Source: Choricystis sp. odSpoLacu1
Taxonomy: Eukaryota > Chlorophyta > Trebouxiophyceae
NCBI GenBank assembly: GCA_958009055.1
Contig: OY253654.1
Location: forward strand, 372,001-436,000
DNA length: 64,000 bases
Direction: 5' to 3'
Positions within the stretch are counted from its first letter, which is position 1. Every line of letters starts with the position of its first letter. Positions 21,576 to 32,244 of this stretch are shown here, piece by piece. The notes under the pieces were generated by a model. That model was not told where the DNA came from, did no database searches, and saw only the letters and a program-made list of their open reading frames with translations. The translations under genes were made by a program, and so were the position numbers.

Positions 21576-24500
21576 ATGCCTCGCCCAGCTCTGGCTGTCA
21601 CACTGGCGGCAGCCACCGCGTGTGCCGTCAGCGCCCAGTGGCGCCCGGCGCCTGTGCGCGCCGCGCCCGCGAGCATCACGCTCGCCCCCACCGGCGCCCT
21701 CACCCTGGCCCTGCACTACCGCACGTGGGACGGCCACTTTTTGGATGGTGTGAGTTTGCCTGCAGGTGTGCGTGTGTGGGGGGGGGGGGGAGGGAAGGTC
21801 GTGGGATGCAGGTGAAGGGATGGAAAAACGGCGCGCCAAAAATACCCCCCCCCCCACCCCCCACCACTCACAGGCACCCGCCTGCTCGACACCGCGGGCG
21901 GGCGCTGGTCGCTGGGGGCGCCCCTGTCCATCGCGGTGGCCCCCGCCTCATCGAGCGGCGTGGATCGGTTTGGTAACGAGGGGAGAGGGAGAGGGGGGGA
22001 GGGAGGACGCCAGCGCGCGTGGTTTCTGCCACCCACCCCCTGCTCTCTCCACCCACCCCCTGCTCTCTCCACCCACCCCCTGCTCTCTCCACCACCTCCA
22101 TCCCACAGCCGTCCAGTACCTGGACGACACCGCCGGCACCACCGGCTTCACCATCACCGGCATCCACGAGAGCGCGACCGGGTGCGCCGCGTCGTCCCCC
22201 GCGTCCACGTGCCCGTGCGGCGCGGCGGGGCCTCTCTTTGGTTTTGACGCCACCCAGTACGCATGCCGCGGCCAGGGCACCCTCCAAGCCGCCCAGTTCA
22301 ATGTGTCTGCTGTGGTGACTGTCGGTGGCGCTCCCGTGGCCAGTGCCTGGGCGGCGCCGTGGAGTGCGGCCGCGTCGGCGGCGGGGGGCGCCACGCTCGC
22401 GGCCGCCGTCTCGGGCCTCACCCCCCTCGCCAACCGCAGGTCGACCGCGGCCAACCTGTGGTGCGCCAACGCCACCGACGCCACCGGCTTCCTGGTCGCG
22501 GCGGCGTCCGTGCGGCCGGCCGTGGTCGCGGCCGGCGCGGCCGGGGCGCCGCCCCCCGCCGCCAACACGCTCGGCATGGACGCGGCCCTCTGGGCGGCGT
22601 GCGCCTCCCCCCGGTGCGCCCCCCCCAACACGTCCTGGGTGGCGGGCACCTGCACGTCCGTGCTGGGCGGGCCAGCCGACGACCAGTGGGGCGCGTTTCG
22701 GGGGGTGCTGCCCGGCCCCGCGTCGGCGCTGCCGGGCGCCAACTGCTCCCTCCTCTCCATCGACCCTCCCTCCTCCACGGGGGGCACATGGTCCCACTGA
22801 ATCGCGTGTCGGTACAATGCCACTGGCACGCAGTCGTTGAGCCTGAATGTGACGGTGGCGGCGGCGACCGCGCGGTTGCAAGCAGGCGACGGCGACGCGG
22901 CGGCGGTCCCTGCTGCCGCCACCGCCTGGCCCCCCGGCGCCGTCAACGGCACGCTGACGCTGACGCTGACCAACAACGGCACAGCCACGGGCACGTTGAG
23001 CGTGGTGGCGGCCGGGTGCTGCGTGGCGGCGAGTGATGGCGGCGCGTGTGGGGGGGGGCGTGGCGCCGGTTGCCGACGCGACGCCCCCGCCGGCTCTTGT
23101 GGTGGCGCCCGGCGCGACCGCCGCGTTTGCCGTGCCAGTGACGGGGGTCACGCTGGGCGCCTACGGCCGGTGTGCGTTCACAGTGAGTGTGGATGGTGTG
23201 GCCAAAGCGGCGCAGGTGGCCGCCTTTGTTTACGCGCCGCCGGCCGGGGCGCCGCCGCTGCCGCTGCCGCCGCCGACCACGACGACGCCGGTGGCGTCGC
23301 CCACGGCAACTGATACGTCGACGCCAACGCCGGTGGCGTCGCCGCCGGCCACCGCCACGCCGACGCCGAGCGCAGTGCCACCGCCCGCCACCTTCACCCC
23401 GCTCCTCACCTTCACCGCCACCTTCCCCACACTGGCCGCCGCGTCCGCGACGCCCGCCTTTCAGACGCACTACCGCACTACCGTTGCAGCGGCTGCAGGC
23501 GTGCCGTTGGCGTCTGTGCGTGTCGTGGCAGCATCACCAGGAGTGACCATCGCGACGGCAGCAGGCGTCACACTGACCACCGAGGTCGCATTCCCCGCCG
23601 CCACCTCCACCGCCGCGGCGGACGCGTTTGGGGCGAGCCTGGAGTTGACCAATGGAGGCATGCTGACGGCGGCTGGTGCGTGCGCGTGTTTTGGGGGGGT
23701 GGGCGCGGAGGAGGGGGGAGGCGTCGCCAACCACCACCCACTTTCACCTCCCCTTTTCTCTCCCCCCGCCAGCACCACCAGACCCCACCCTCACCACCGA
23801 CTACGGCACCGTCACCGTGGCCTCCGTGACGCCCGCCACCCTGTCTCCACCACCACCGCCACTGCCGCCCACGACAACTGCGCCCGCCCTCGACTGCCCC
23901 TTCGGCCTGCCAGACTGCTCGGGGCACGGCACCCCCGTGCCACCTTGCGAGTGTCAGTGCGACTCGGGGTGGGGCACGACTCAGCAGCAGGTGAGAGGGA
24001 GAGAGTGTGGCGGTGTTTTGGGGTGTGCGTTGCTCGTTTCCCCCCCCCCCCCCCCCCACCACTCTTTCCTCCCCAGGACCTGGCCAACTACAAGTTCTGT
24101 GGCGTGCTGTCCGACGTACTGGGCCAGGTGGACCCTCCCGCCCCGGCGCCACCCCCTCCCCCTGGGTCGCCTCGGCCCCCGCCGCCGCCACCCCCACCCT
24201 CCTCCTCCCCCGCTTCCCGGCTGTGGCAGATTCTGACCCAGCTCAAGTCGCTGTCTGGCCGCCAGATCGTGGTGGCGGCGGGCGGGCTGGCGTTGGTCGC
24301 CACGCTCGGCTTTTGTGTGTTTATGTGTTGCGCGCGGTGCGGCCTTTGCCCCTGCCTGCCCGCCAGCTGCGGCGGGGGGCGGCGGCGGCGGCGGAGGCGG
24401 GCGTTGGCTGACGACGACAACAGCGACGACGGCGGACGAGGACCACAGCCCCGCCAGCGGCGGGGGTCGGTGGCGGCCATGTTCGCAGCGCGCCGCGCGC

Positions 24501-24811
24501 GGCGCGCAGAGGCGGAGGCACGGCTGTTTGAGGCGGTGGAGGTGGAGGCGGGGGCGGGGGCTCCACTCTCACTCACCTCGCTGGCTGATGTGGCGGCACT
24601 GGCGGGGGGCGCGTGGCGGGGGCCGCCGCTGGCGACCTCCCCCGCGCCGCCACCCGACGCAGTGACGTCAGCTCTCGTGGAAGCCCTGCGCCGGGCGGCC
24701 GCGTCCTCCCCGCTGTCGCCGCCGCCCGCGTCGCAGGCGTCGGCTGAAATGGTGGCCTTGCTGGCTGCGCTGCAGGGGGGGAGGCAGCAGGGCGGGCAGT
24801 GTGTGGTTTGA
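21576..24811 (+). CDS. Cell-surface type I membrane protein, possibly HAP2/GCS1-like; frame interrupted
   Basis: Exons 21576..21747, 21874..21972, 22109..23675, 23773..23990 and 24077..24811 join in phase, but an in-frame TGA lies at 22798-22800 and the frame shifts at a G run near 23047-23057. The signal peptide is MPRPALAVTLAAATACAVSA. The ectodomain contains LGAPLSIAV...FAVQYLDD, CPCG, DDQWGAFR, GTQSLSLNVTVAAATARL and TLTLTNNGTATGTLSVVAAG. These occur in the same order as similar stretches in algal HAP2. A Thr/Pro-rich linker, a SEA-like segment and an EGF-like DCSGHGTP...CECQCDSGWG follow. A membrane helix (VVAAGGLALVATLGFCVFMC) with a Cys/Arg-rich cytosolic tail ends the protein. If HAP2, it is a gamete-fusion protein. 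Other modular surface proteins are the alternative. UGUAA lies 35 bases after the stop. Confidence 0.55.
22029..22091. repeat. Three tandem copies of a 20-base unit in an intron
   Basis: The unit CCACCCACCCCCTGCTCTCT is repeated about three times without change at the 3' end of intron 2 of the surface-protein gene, forming an extended polypyrimidine tract before the acceptor at 22108. Confidence 0.9.
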
Positions 24812-24868
24812 TCGAAAAACAAAAGAGAGCGTGTTCTTGCAGCAGTGTAAACAAAAAAAACATTTTCT

Positions 24869-27800
24869 TCACTCGTCCCCACACACCGCGCACAGCCACA
24901 CGCCCACACGGTGGCGCACACCCACACAGGACGCATGCGCCACGGTGGGGCACCGCGCGCACGCCAGCAGGGGGCGGGTGTCGCCGCCGCGGCCGCACGC
25001 GCGGCACGTGGTGTCGTGTTGAGAGGGCGCGGTGGAGGCGGGCAGCGTGCCTCCTTCCTCGTCTTCTTCGCCTTCAGACGCCAGGAACGAGTCGTCCTCA
25101 TCGTACTCGTCGTCCGGGTCCCGGGACGCGGCGCCCGGGGTGTCCACGATGAGCGCGGCGGCGCGCGCGCGCGCGCGCGCGCGCGGGCGCCCTGCCACGC
25201 CGGCGTGCCCCCATCCGCGGACGCCAGCATGGCGGCGCGGTAGGCGGCAAACGCGCCCTCGTGAGCGGCCGCCGCGGCGGAGGGTGGGGCGGCGCCATCG
25301 TCGGACACAAAGGAGGATTCAAACGAGGCCGACGCGCGGTCGTCTTCCTCGCTGCCTGCGTCACTGGCCGACGCTTCGTCGTCCACCAGGGCGGCCACAC
25401 CGCGTGGCCGAGGTGGCGCGGGCAGCCGTGCTGGCGGAATCCCGCCGTCGCGGTCGCGCTTGCGAGCGAGGCGGCCACGAGGGTGGGGCGCTGGCGACGC
25501 GCTGTCCACCAACAGCCGGGCCACTGCCGCCCAGCCGCGAGGCAGGGCGGGGGACGCGCTGTCCAGCAGCACCCGGCGCGCGGCGGCGGCACCGGCGCGG
25601 GGCGCGGTGGACGGCGACGACACACGCGGCGGCCCGGTCGCGACCACGCGGCTGCTACCGCCGCTGCCGTCGACCGGCCACCCATCGTCGTCCAGGCACC
25701 AGCCATCATCGACGACGACGCCGTCGTCCACGGGCCAGTCGGGGTCGCCGCCCTCCTCGGCGGACGCGGTGTCGGTGGCGAAGAGAGGGTCAGCGGGGGG
25801 GGCGCGCGGCCGGTGGCGGCGCGACCGGCGCGCTGCCGCCAGCGTCGCCCACCGACGACGCGCGGCGCACGGTGTGCTGCTTGACCGAGCCTGACGCCGT
25901 CATCTGGGACAGGCGCTTCGCGACGGGGGACGCGCCGGACTGCGGCGCAGGGCGCGGCGCGAGGGGCGGGCGGGGCGGTGACGGCAGCACGCGCGCGCGG
26001 TCGCCATCCGTGCCGCCTTCGTCCACGTCATCCACACTGCCTGCATCATCACGCCCCAGTCCCACGGGGGGCGGAGCAATGACCAGCCCTCCGTCGTCGC
26101 CCACGGACACTGCTTGGGCAGTGTCGCCCGGGAACAGCAGCCCCGCCAGTGCCGCCGGCAGAGCTGTGGAAGGCGGCAACGCGACCGCAGTGGCCCCAGC
26201 AGCACGCGCCCGACCGCGGGGGCGTGGTGGCGGGGGAGGCACGGCAGCAGCAGCGCGCGGTGGCGACGGCACGTCGACGCGAACAGGCATAAACTCCCGC
26301 GGCAGCATGCGGGGGGCGCGGCGGGCCAGGTCAAATGACTGGGCACGCAGGGCGGCGTGCAGGGCGGTGGTGGACTGAGGGAAGGGAGGGGTGGGAGGAA
26401 GGGGTCGGCGCGGCGCCACTCTCCCCCACCCCACCAACCACCCCCTCCCTCTCTTCTCCTCACACTCACCTCCACCGTGCGCCGGTGCACATCCTCCTCC
26501 CTCCCCTCCTCCAGCAACCAGACGACACTGCCCGGCCGCCCGCGCGCGGTGCGCCCCGCCCGCTGCGCCGCGCGCAGGGGGGCGGAGGGTTCGAGCCCAA
26601 CGACAACATCCACTGACGGCACGTCCAGCCCCTCCTCCCCCACCGCTGTCGCCACCAGCACGGGGAAGGCGCCCGCCCGGAAGGCGGCCAGGACGGCCGT
26701 CTGTTCGGATTGCTTCATGCCGACGCCGCGGGGGGGGGGGGGCGGCGCCGCGCCCGCGCCCGCGCCCGGCGCCACCCGCCGTCGCAGCCCCCTGTCCCAC
26801 AAAGGCGCGCGCATCAATGCCGTCCGCCCGCAGGGCATCCACCACAGACGCGACCCGCTCGCGCAGCGTGGTGAAGACGATGGCGCGGGGGCGGGTGGTG
26901 GAGGCGGAGGAGGTGGTGGGCACGGCGACGAGGGGGGCCAGCTCGTCCCGCAGCGCTGCCAGTTTGGCGTCCCCCGGGGCGGACGCAGCCGCTGCAGCGG
27001 CGGCGAGGGCGCGCCAGGCGGGGTCGCCTGCTGCCGCCAGGGGGGCAGCTGCTGACGTGGCAGCGTGGGAAGCGAGAAGGTCGCGCGCGGCGGGCAGTCC
27101 GTACGCGTCGAGCGCGTCGCGCGCGCCCGCGAGCAGGGCCGCGGCGCGCAGCCAGCCTGCTGCACCACCCTCGCCCGCTGCCTCCGCGTCGCGGGCGGCG
27201 GCCAACAGGGTGGCGCGCGGCACGCAGCCCGGGTCGGAGGGGCCGCGGTAGGAGGGGCCCGCCTCGGCGAGGGCGCGGCGCAGGGCCGCGGCCGCGGCCG
27301 CGCGCGCGGGCGCGGGGCCGAGCGGCCGCGGCACGACGCGCGCCCGCTCGGCTCGCCTCGACACGTAGGGCGCGACGTCGGCGTCGTCCTCCGCCCGAAA
27401 CTCGATGCGGGCGGCGCCCAGGTTGGTGAGGACTTCCTGCACGGCTTCGCGGGTTGAGCCGGGCGTCGCAGACAGGCCGACCACTCGCGCCTTGACGCCG
27501 CCCGCCGCCAGCCGCCTCAGAGCGGCCGCTCCATCCGCCCGCCCCACCGCGCGGTGGCATTCATCCACGATGACGCAGACGACGCGGTCGGAGGGGCAGG
27601 CGCCGAGGCGCAGGTCGTTGTGGAAGGCTTGGGGCGTCGTGAAGACGTGGCGAACCGCGGGGGAGTGCCACACGTCTGCCCGCCCCGCGGCGCGGGTGCC
27701 TCCCGTGGCGACCCCGACTTCTCCCTCGGCAGCGCCAATGGCGGCCGCCACGGCGGCAGCCTGCTGCAGGACGAGGGGGCGGGTGGGGGCCAGAAACGCG

Positions 27801-28521
27801 GTCACGCCGGCCGGAAACCAGCGCGCAAAGTTGAGCATGACCGCCGCCGCCACCGCCGTCTTGCCCGTGCCCGTGGGCAGGCACACCAGCGTGTTGTGCA
27901 GCAGGCAGGTGGCCGCGATGTCGGCCTGGTAGGGGCGCAGGCGGGGGGTGGCGGAGGAGAGCCAGAAGGAGGCGGCGCGCCTGTGTTGGGGAGGGTGGGG
28001 TAGGAGGTGAGTGGTTTACGCACAGGAGGCGAGGAACGCCGCCCCCTCTGTTCCCCACTCACCTGTCCAACTGCACGCCCCCCGCCAGCCACGGCAGGTC
28101 GACCAAGTCGGGGGGGCCGGGAGACCGCGGCGCGCGCGCGGGCTGCGTGCGCGCGCTGCGCACGCTGGGCGCCGGGGGTGCGGCGTTCGCGGTGGCCGGG
28201 CCCGCCTCGGCCACCGGTCGCCGGCCTTCATCATCTGAAATAAACTCGATGACGGGAGCGGGAGCAGCCGGCGGGGGCGGGGGGGGGCGGTAGCGGGGGG
28301 CGCGCAGCACGCGCATGCGCGGCGGCAGTAGTCGCCGCTGCCGCCGCCGGGGGTGGTGGCGGCGCCGCCAGCGCGTTGACATACGCTGGAGGCACCGCTG
28401 GTGCAGACGTTACTGGCGGTGGTGGCGGTGAAGGCGGTGGCGCGACGCCGCGCGCACGCAGCGCGGCCGCCTCCAGCTCCGCCACCGCGGCCAGGTCAAA
28501 GTCGGCGTCGTCAAAGTCCAT
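24869..28521 (-). CDS. FANCM: FANCM-like DNA helicase/translocase with C-terminal PHD finger; frame interrupted
   Basis: Exons are about 28521..28067, 27980..26470 and 26374..24869. MDFDDADFDLAAVAELEAA opens the protein. The helicase core has FWLSSATPRLRPYQADIAAT, PTGTGKTAVAAAVMLNFARW, a DECH box, VGLSATPGSTREAVQEVL, then GMKQSEQTAVLAAFRAGAF and VGEEGLDVPSVDVVV...RAGRTARG. This is the FANCM/Hef family, which remodels stalled forks and limits crossovers. The C-terminus is acidic (LVDDEASASDAGSEEDDRA; DDEYDEDDSFLASE) and ends in a C4HC3 PHD-type finger: CRAC...CARC...H.SC...CAVC. The frame changes at G9 (28279-28287), G13 (26730-26742), G8 (25795-25802) and a GC repeat (25160-25185). Each is a low-complexity run, so one gene with run-length errors is the simplest reading. 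The PHD segment could instead be a separate gene. Confidence 0.75.
25160..25185. repeat. (GC)n dinucleotide repeat
   Basis: An alternating GC tract inside the FANCM-like coding region, encoding an Ala-Arg stretch. The reading frame on its two sides differs. Confidence 0.9.
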
Positions 28522-28624
28522 GAGAGGCCCCGACACACGACACGCCGCGTGGGCTCGGCCGAACTGAAGATTGGGCGCGCGGAGAGTGCGACAAAAAAAA
28601 CGCGTCTCGACCCACACATCGGCT

Positions 28625-28969
28625 ATGCTTCTCTTTGGTGCCGCCCTCCCGCTGCCGCCCCCGCCCCTCGCCCCTCCTCCCCGCTCCCTGACCGAGTACC
28701 CCACCACCCTCGAAGATTCGCGCTCGCTGCCTCCCGCGGCGCCTCCTCTCTCCTCCCTGACGTCCGGCCCCCGCGGCGCGCGCGTCGAGGCGTGTGCGCG
28801 CCGCTGCCTTCCCGGCTGCCTGCGTGGCGGCGCTGGGTCGCCTGACTTGGGTCCGTTAACCCTGCGCAAAGATCCTGTCGTCTTCAAGTCCGGGTTCAGG
28901 TCGAGAGGCTACTGTCTGAGCGAGTGCACGCGCGTGTGTGCCGCGGTTGACGCCACACAAAAACCATGA
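28625..28969 (+). CDS. Conserved Cys-rich plastid-type protein
   Basis: Single exon of 114 residues from ATG 28625. The first half is Pro/Ser/Arg-rich like a transit peptide. The second half carries ACARRCLPGC, GSPDLGPLTLRKDPVVFKSG and FRSRGYCLSECTRVCA, a pattern of paired cysteines and a YCLxEC motif that I recall from uncharacterised green-lineage plastid proteins. The cysteines may bind metal or form disulfides. Its TGA overlaps the ATG of the next gene as ATGA at 28966-28969, which suggests a shared transcript. It diverges from FANCM with 103 bases between starts. Confidence 0.65.
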   Translation: MLLFGAALPLPPPPLAPPPRSLTEYPTTLEDSRSLPPAAPPLSSLTSGPRGARVEACARRCLPGCLRGGAGSPDLGPLTLRKDPVVFKSGFRSRGYCLSECTRVCAAVDATQKP

Positions 28970-29711
28970 CCACACGCCCACCGCAGCGCACTGCCCCACC
29001 GCCACCCACTGCCGCGGCCACGCCTCGGCCCGAGGCGGGGGTGGGTGGGCGCCGCGCCCACCCGGTCGTGGCGGCAGCCCTGGCCGCCACGCTCGCGGTG
29101 ACCCCTGTTCTCCCTGTGCCCGCGTCTGAGCGCGTTGGTTCCTTCACCGCCAACGGCCTCGTCTTCAAGGATGCGGTCGAAGTCTCCGCCGTCGCCGACC
29201 CCGCGGTGTCGGGCGTCACCGTGTATGTGGCTGACTTCAGGCGGTCCCTGGCTGACAAGGTGAGGGTGGGGGTGGGGGTGGGGGTGGGTGTGGTCGCGTG
29301 TGCCTCCCCACCCGCTTTGCACACACCCTCAAACACACACACTCCTTCCCACCTCCCGCCCAACAGCTCCAAACCGATTTTTTCTCCGAGCCGGGGCAAG
29401 CTAGTGTCACGTGCGCCACGACGGGCCCGATCGCGATCAAAGACGTTGCGGCCGTGCGCGCGGGCGGAGAAGTCTTCGCCGAGAAGCGGGGCCTGTCCCT
29501 CATCCAGAACAAGACGCTGCGCGTGCGGCGCGTGTTTGATGCTGAGCGGCGCACACTGCTGTATGTTGCTTACGCGACGCGTCTGGCTCCCGGCGGTGAC
29601 GGCGCAGACGCAGAGGGCGCGGGGTCGCGCTATCGGACGTCCATCTGCGCGGTGCCGCTGCCGGCGGGGGGGGTGCCCGGGCTGGATGACGGAGTGGTGG
29701 AGGCCAAGTGA
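28966..29711 (+). CDS. CreA-like thylakoid lumen protein
   Basis: Exons 28966..29259 and 29367..29711 give 212 residues. The N-terminus is bipartite: a Pro/Thr/Arg-rich transit segment, then VVAAALAATLAVTPVLPVPA ending in a lumen-type cleavage site before SERVG. The mature part GSFTANGLVFKDAVEVSAV, DPAVSGVTVYVADF, GPIAIKDVAAV, GEVFAEKRGLSLIQNKTLRV and RRVFDAERRTLLYVAY matches bacterial CreA and its plastid relatives residue by residue. Function is unknown even in bacteria. The start codon overlaps the stop of the upstream Cys-rich gene. The intron contains GGGGGT repeats. Confidence 0.82.
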
Positions 29712-29886
29712 GTGATGGTACAGTCTCAGTGTCAGCCAAACCGCTGTCGCTGAGCGTCAAGGTGTGAGGCCAGTGTGTGAAAAGAAAACACAGAGGTCGA
29801 CCCACTCTCCACGAGCGAAAGAGCGAAAGGCGAGCGCGGCTCTGCCTCTTTTCACCGCGCTTTTCTCTCCCCCCCCCACCCCCACC

Positions 29887-31154
29887 ATGGCCCTCGCGTC
29901 CAGGCACGCGCGTGGCTGGACGGCCGGCCGTCCAGCCGCTCCGCGTGCGCCGCCGCGCGCGGTGCCGACGCCGGCGCGCCGCGCGTGCCGCGCGGTGCCG
30001 CCGCCGCGGCGGGCGCCTCCAGGTGTGTGTGTGTTTGGAGAGAGGGAGAGTGTGTGCATGTCGCGTGGCGCGAATGCGTCCGTGCAGCATGGCCAGAGGG
30101 CGCAGGACGGCTGTCCCCATGTGGCCGAGCCGTCGCCGGCGACCTCTCACTCACCCCCCCCCCCCCTCCACCTCCCTCCCCAGGCCTCCCCACCCCCCTG
30201 CCCCCCCGCCCTTCCCCCCCCGCCGCCGGCGATGACGCGGCCTCCCTCTTCTCCAAACCCTCCTCCAACCGGGGGCCCCCGTCCCTGGGGCAGAGGGTGT
30301 GTGCCGCACTTCCCTACTTGGTGCCCTTCATTGACGTCGTCGCCATGGGCATCGAAGCCCTGCGCACGGTGCCCCAATTGACGTGGGTGCACGACCTGCC
30401 GAGTGAGTGTGTGGTTTGGGGAGTGTGTGTGAGAGTGGAGATCAACCAACAACAAACACGCTCATTGTGAACCCACCCTTTGTCTACCCACCCCTCTGCC
30501 CACCCTCCCTGCAGCCCCCTTCATCAAGTATTACTACTCCTCCCAGTTCGCTCCCCTCGTCGTCTTCTTCCTGCTCTACCTGGCCGTCGTCCGCAACAAC
30601 CGGCTGCACCACTTCGTGCGGTTCCACGCGATGCAGGCGACGATGCTCGACATCATCTCCATGATCTTCACCCTCGTCCGCGGCTACCTGCCCCCCGCCG
30701 TCATGTGGTCGCCGTTGGTGCAGGTGTATGACACTTTTTCATACACGGTGTGCTTGATGCCGGTGCTGTACTGCATCGTGTACGCGCTAGAGTGAGTGAG
30801 AGATGGTGGGATGGGTGTGAGTGTGGAAAGGGAGAGAGGGTCTTACACACACACACACACACAACATAACACCGCCCGCCACTCACCGCGCCCTGCTTCA
30901 ACCATGCGGGAGACACCGCGGCCTTTCGATGGGCACAGAGTGGAATTATAGCAGCATTTCGCATTAGTTCACGCGCGCCAACGCGTTTTCCCACCGCTCG
31001 GCGTCGCTCTTGGCGGGCCGCACACTTTCCGTTTTGTTTTCAAACAACACACTCACCTTTCTTTTTACCCTCTGCAATCACACACAGCGGCAAATACGCG
31101 GACGTCCCCTTTGTGTCGGAGTCGGTGTACCTGCAGGTCGACGCGTCGGCATGA
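29887..31154 (+). CDS. TIC20: TIC20 family plastid protein import subunit
   Basis: Exons 29887..30022, 30184..30402, 30515..30791 and 31088..31154 give 232 residues; all junction phases agree. An Arg/Ala/Pro-rich transit peptide is followed by VCAALPYLVPFIDVVAMGIE, PFIKYYYSSQFAPLVVFFLL, YLAVVRNNRLHHFVRFHAMQ and ATMLDIISMIFTLV. The last helix is VCLMPVLYCIVYALE and the short final exon gives GKYADVPFVSESVYLQV. The VRFHAMQ and P-FVSESVY-motifs are diagnostic. TIC20 forms part of the inner-envelope import channel. Four transmembrane helices are visible, as expected. Confidence 0.93.
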
Positions 31155-31411
31155 TGACAGAGAAGAGGGGAGAAGGGGGCGTTGTGTTTTTTTTTTTTCT
31201 TTTTCTTTTGGCGCGGTTTTTCTTCTTTCCTCCATGTTTGTGCAATACTGCTGCGTGGTGAAAAAAAAACGCGCGGGGGGACGGGGACCATCGATCAATC
31301 ACTTTCGACAAAAAAAACGAAATGTCGCACAAGTTAAAACCTGCATTCATTCTTCTCTGCCCCGCCTTCGCGCGCCCGTCCCGCCTTGGCACCGGCTAGG
31401 CGTGCACCGCC

Positions 31412-32124
31412 ATGGCCTCTCCCTCCACTCCCAACGATGGCCACACGGGGAGTGCCCCCCCCCCCCGCGCGGCGACGTGCCCCCCGCCCTTCCCCCCCCC
31501 CCCCGCCCCGACCACTTTGTCGCGCTGCGCGTCCCGCTGGATGTGGCTGCCCCCCTGTTTGGCGCCGCCCACGCCGCGCTGACGGCGGCCGACGGTGGTG
31601 CGTCCAAGCACTGCATCGAAGCAGCGTCTGCTCACGTCACGCTGGCGGTGCTGCGGCTGGCCCCCGACGACTCCACGTCGCGCGAACCGTGCCCCGACGC
31701 GGTGCAGCGAGCCCGGGCCGCGCTGGCGGCGGCGGGTGGCGCCATCGGGGGGCCGCTGCCATTTGCTGTGCTCCCCGACCTGCGCTCCTTGGCGGGCGGG
31801 CGCGTTGCATACCTGCCTGCCGCGGGGGACGCGCTGCCCGGCGCGGCAGCGGCTGTGGAGGCAGCGTTGACATCCCACGGGCTGGGGCGGCATGCCCACG
31901 TCACGCAGGCGTGGACACCCCACGTGACGGTGGCCAAACTCGCGTGGAGCGGGGCGCGCCCGCCGCGGCGGGGGCTGCCCGTCGCCAAGGCCGCCGTCGC
32001 CGCGCCGTTTGACGGGCTGCCACCCCCGTCGTTGATCCAGGCGGCGGAGCTCGTGCTGTGCCCGATCGGGGGGCAGAGAGCGGTGGGCGAGTTTTACAGG
32101 GTGGTGCACAGTGTGGGGCTGTGA
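31412..32124 (+). CDS. AKAP7-like 2H phosphoesterase, start frame unclear
   Basis: The domain frame starts at PDHFVALRVPLDVAAPLFGA and runs to VGEFYRVVHSVGL. Both 2H catalytic motifs are present: SAHVTLAVLRL and WTPHVTVAKLAW. The order matches the AKAP7/2'-5' RNA ligase group, which cleaves or joins 2',3'-cyclic or 2'-5' phosphate bonds. The best start, ATG 31412 in a strong context (gccgccATGg), is out of frame with the domain. The frame meets it only if the C runs at 31454-31466 or 31492-31504 differ in length by one or two bases. The domain frame itself has no ATG nearby. Single exon; about 230 residues. Confidence 0.7.
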
Positions 32125-32244
32125 AGGAAAAATCACGGCGTGTTCAGACCAGTTTTTTGTTGTTCTGTATAGCGTGTGCCTCCCCTCTTCCTCCCCTCCT
32201 AGCATCCACGAGCCTTTCAACACACACTACTCACGCCCCACCAC

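Noticed and set aside
22029..22091. Short direct repeats considered as a CRISPR array
   Set aside because: Three contiguous copies with no spacers, inside a spliceosomal intron of a nuclear gene.
22787..22833. A 45-base intron that would remove the internal TGA of the surface-protein gene
   Set aside because: The donor GTCCCA is poor, the length is far below the other introns, and the join creates a new stop.
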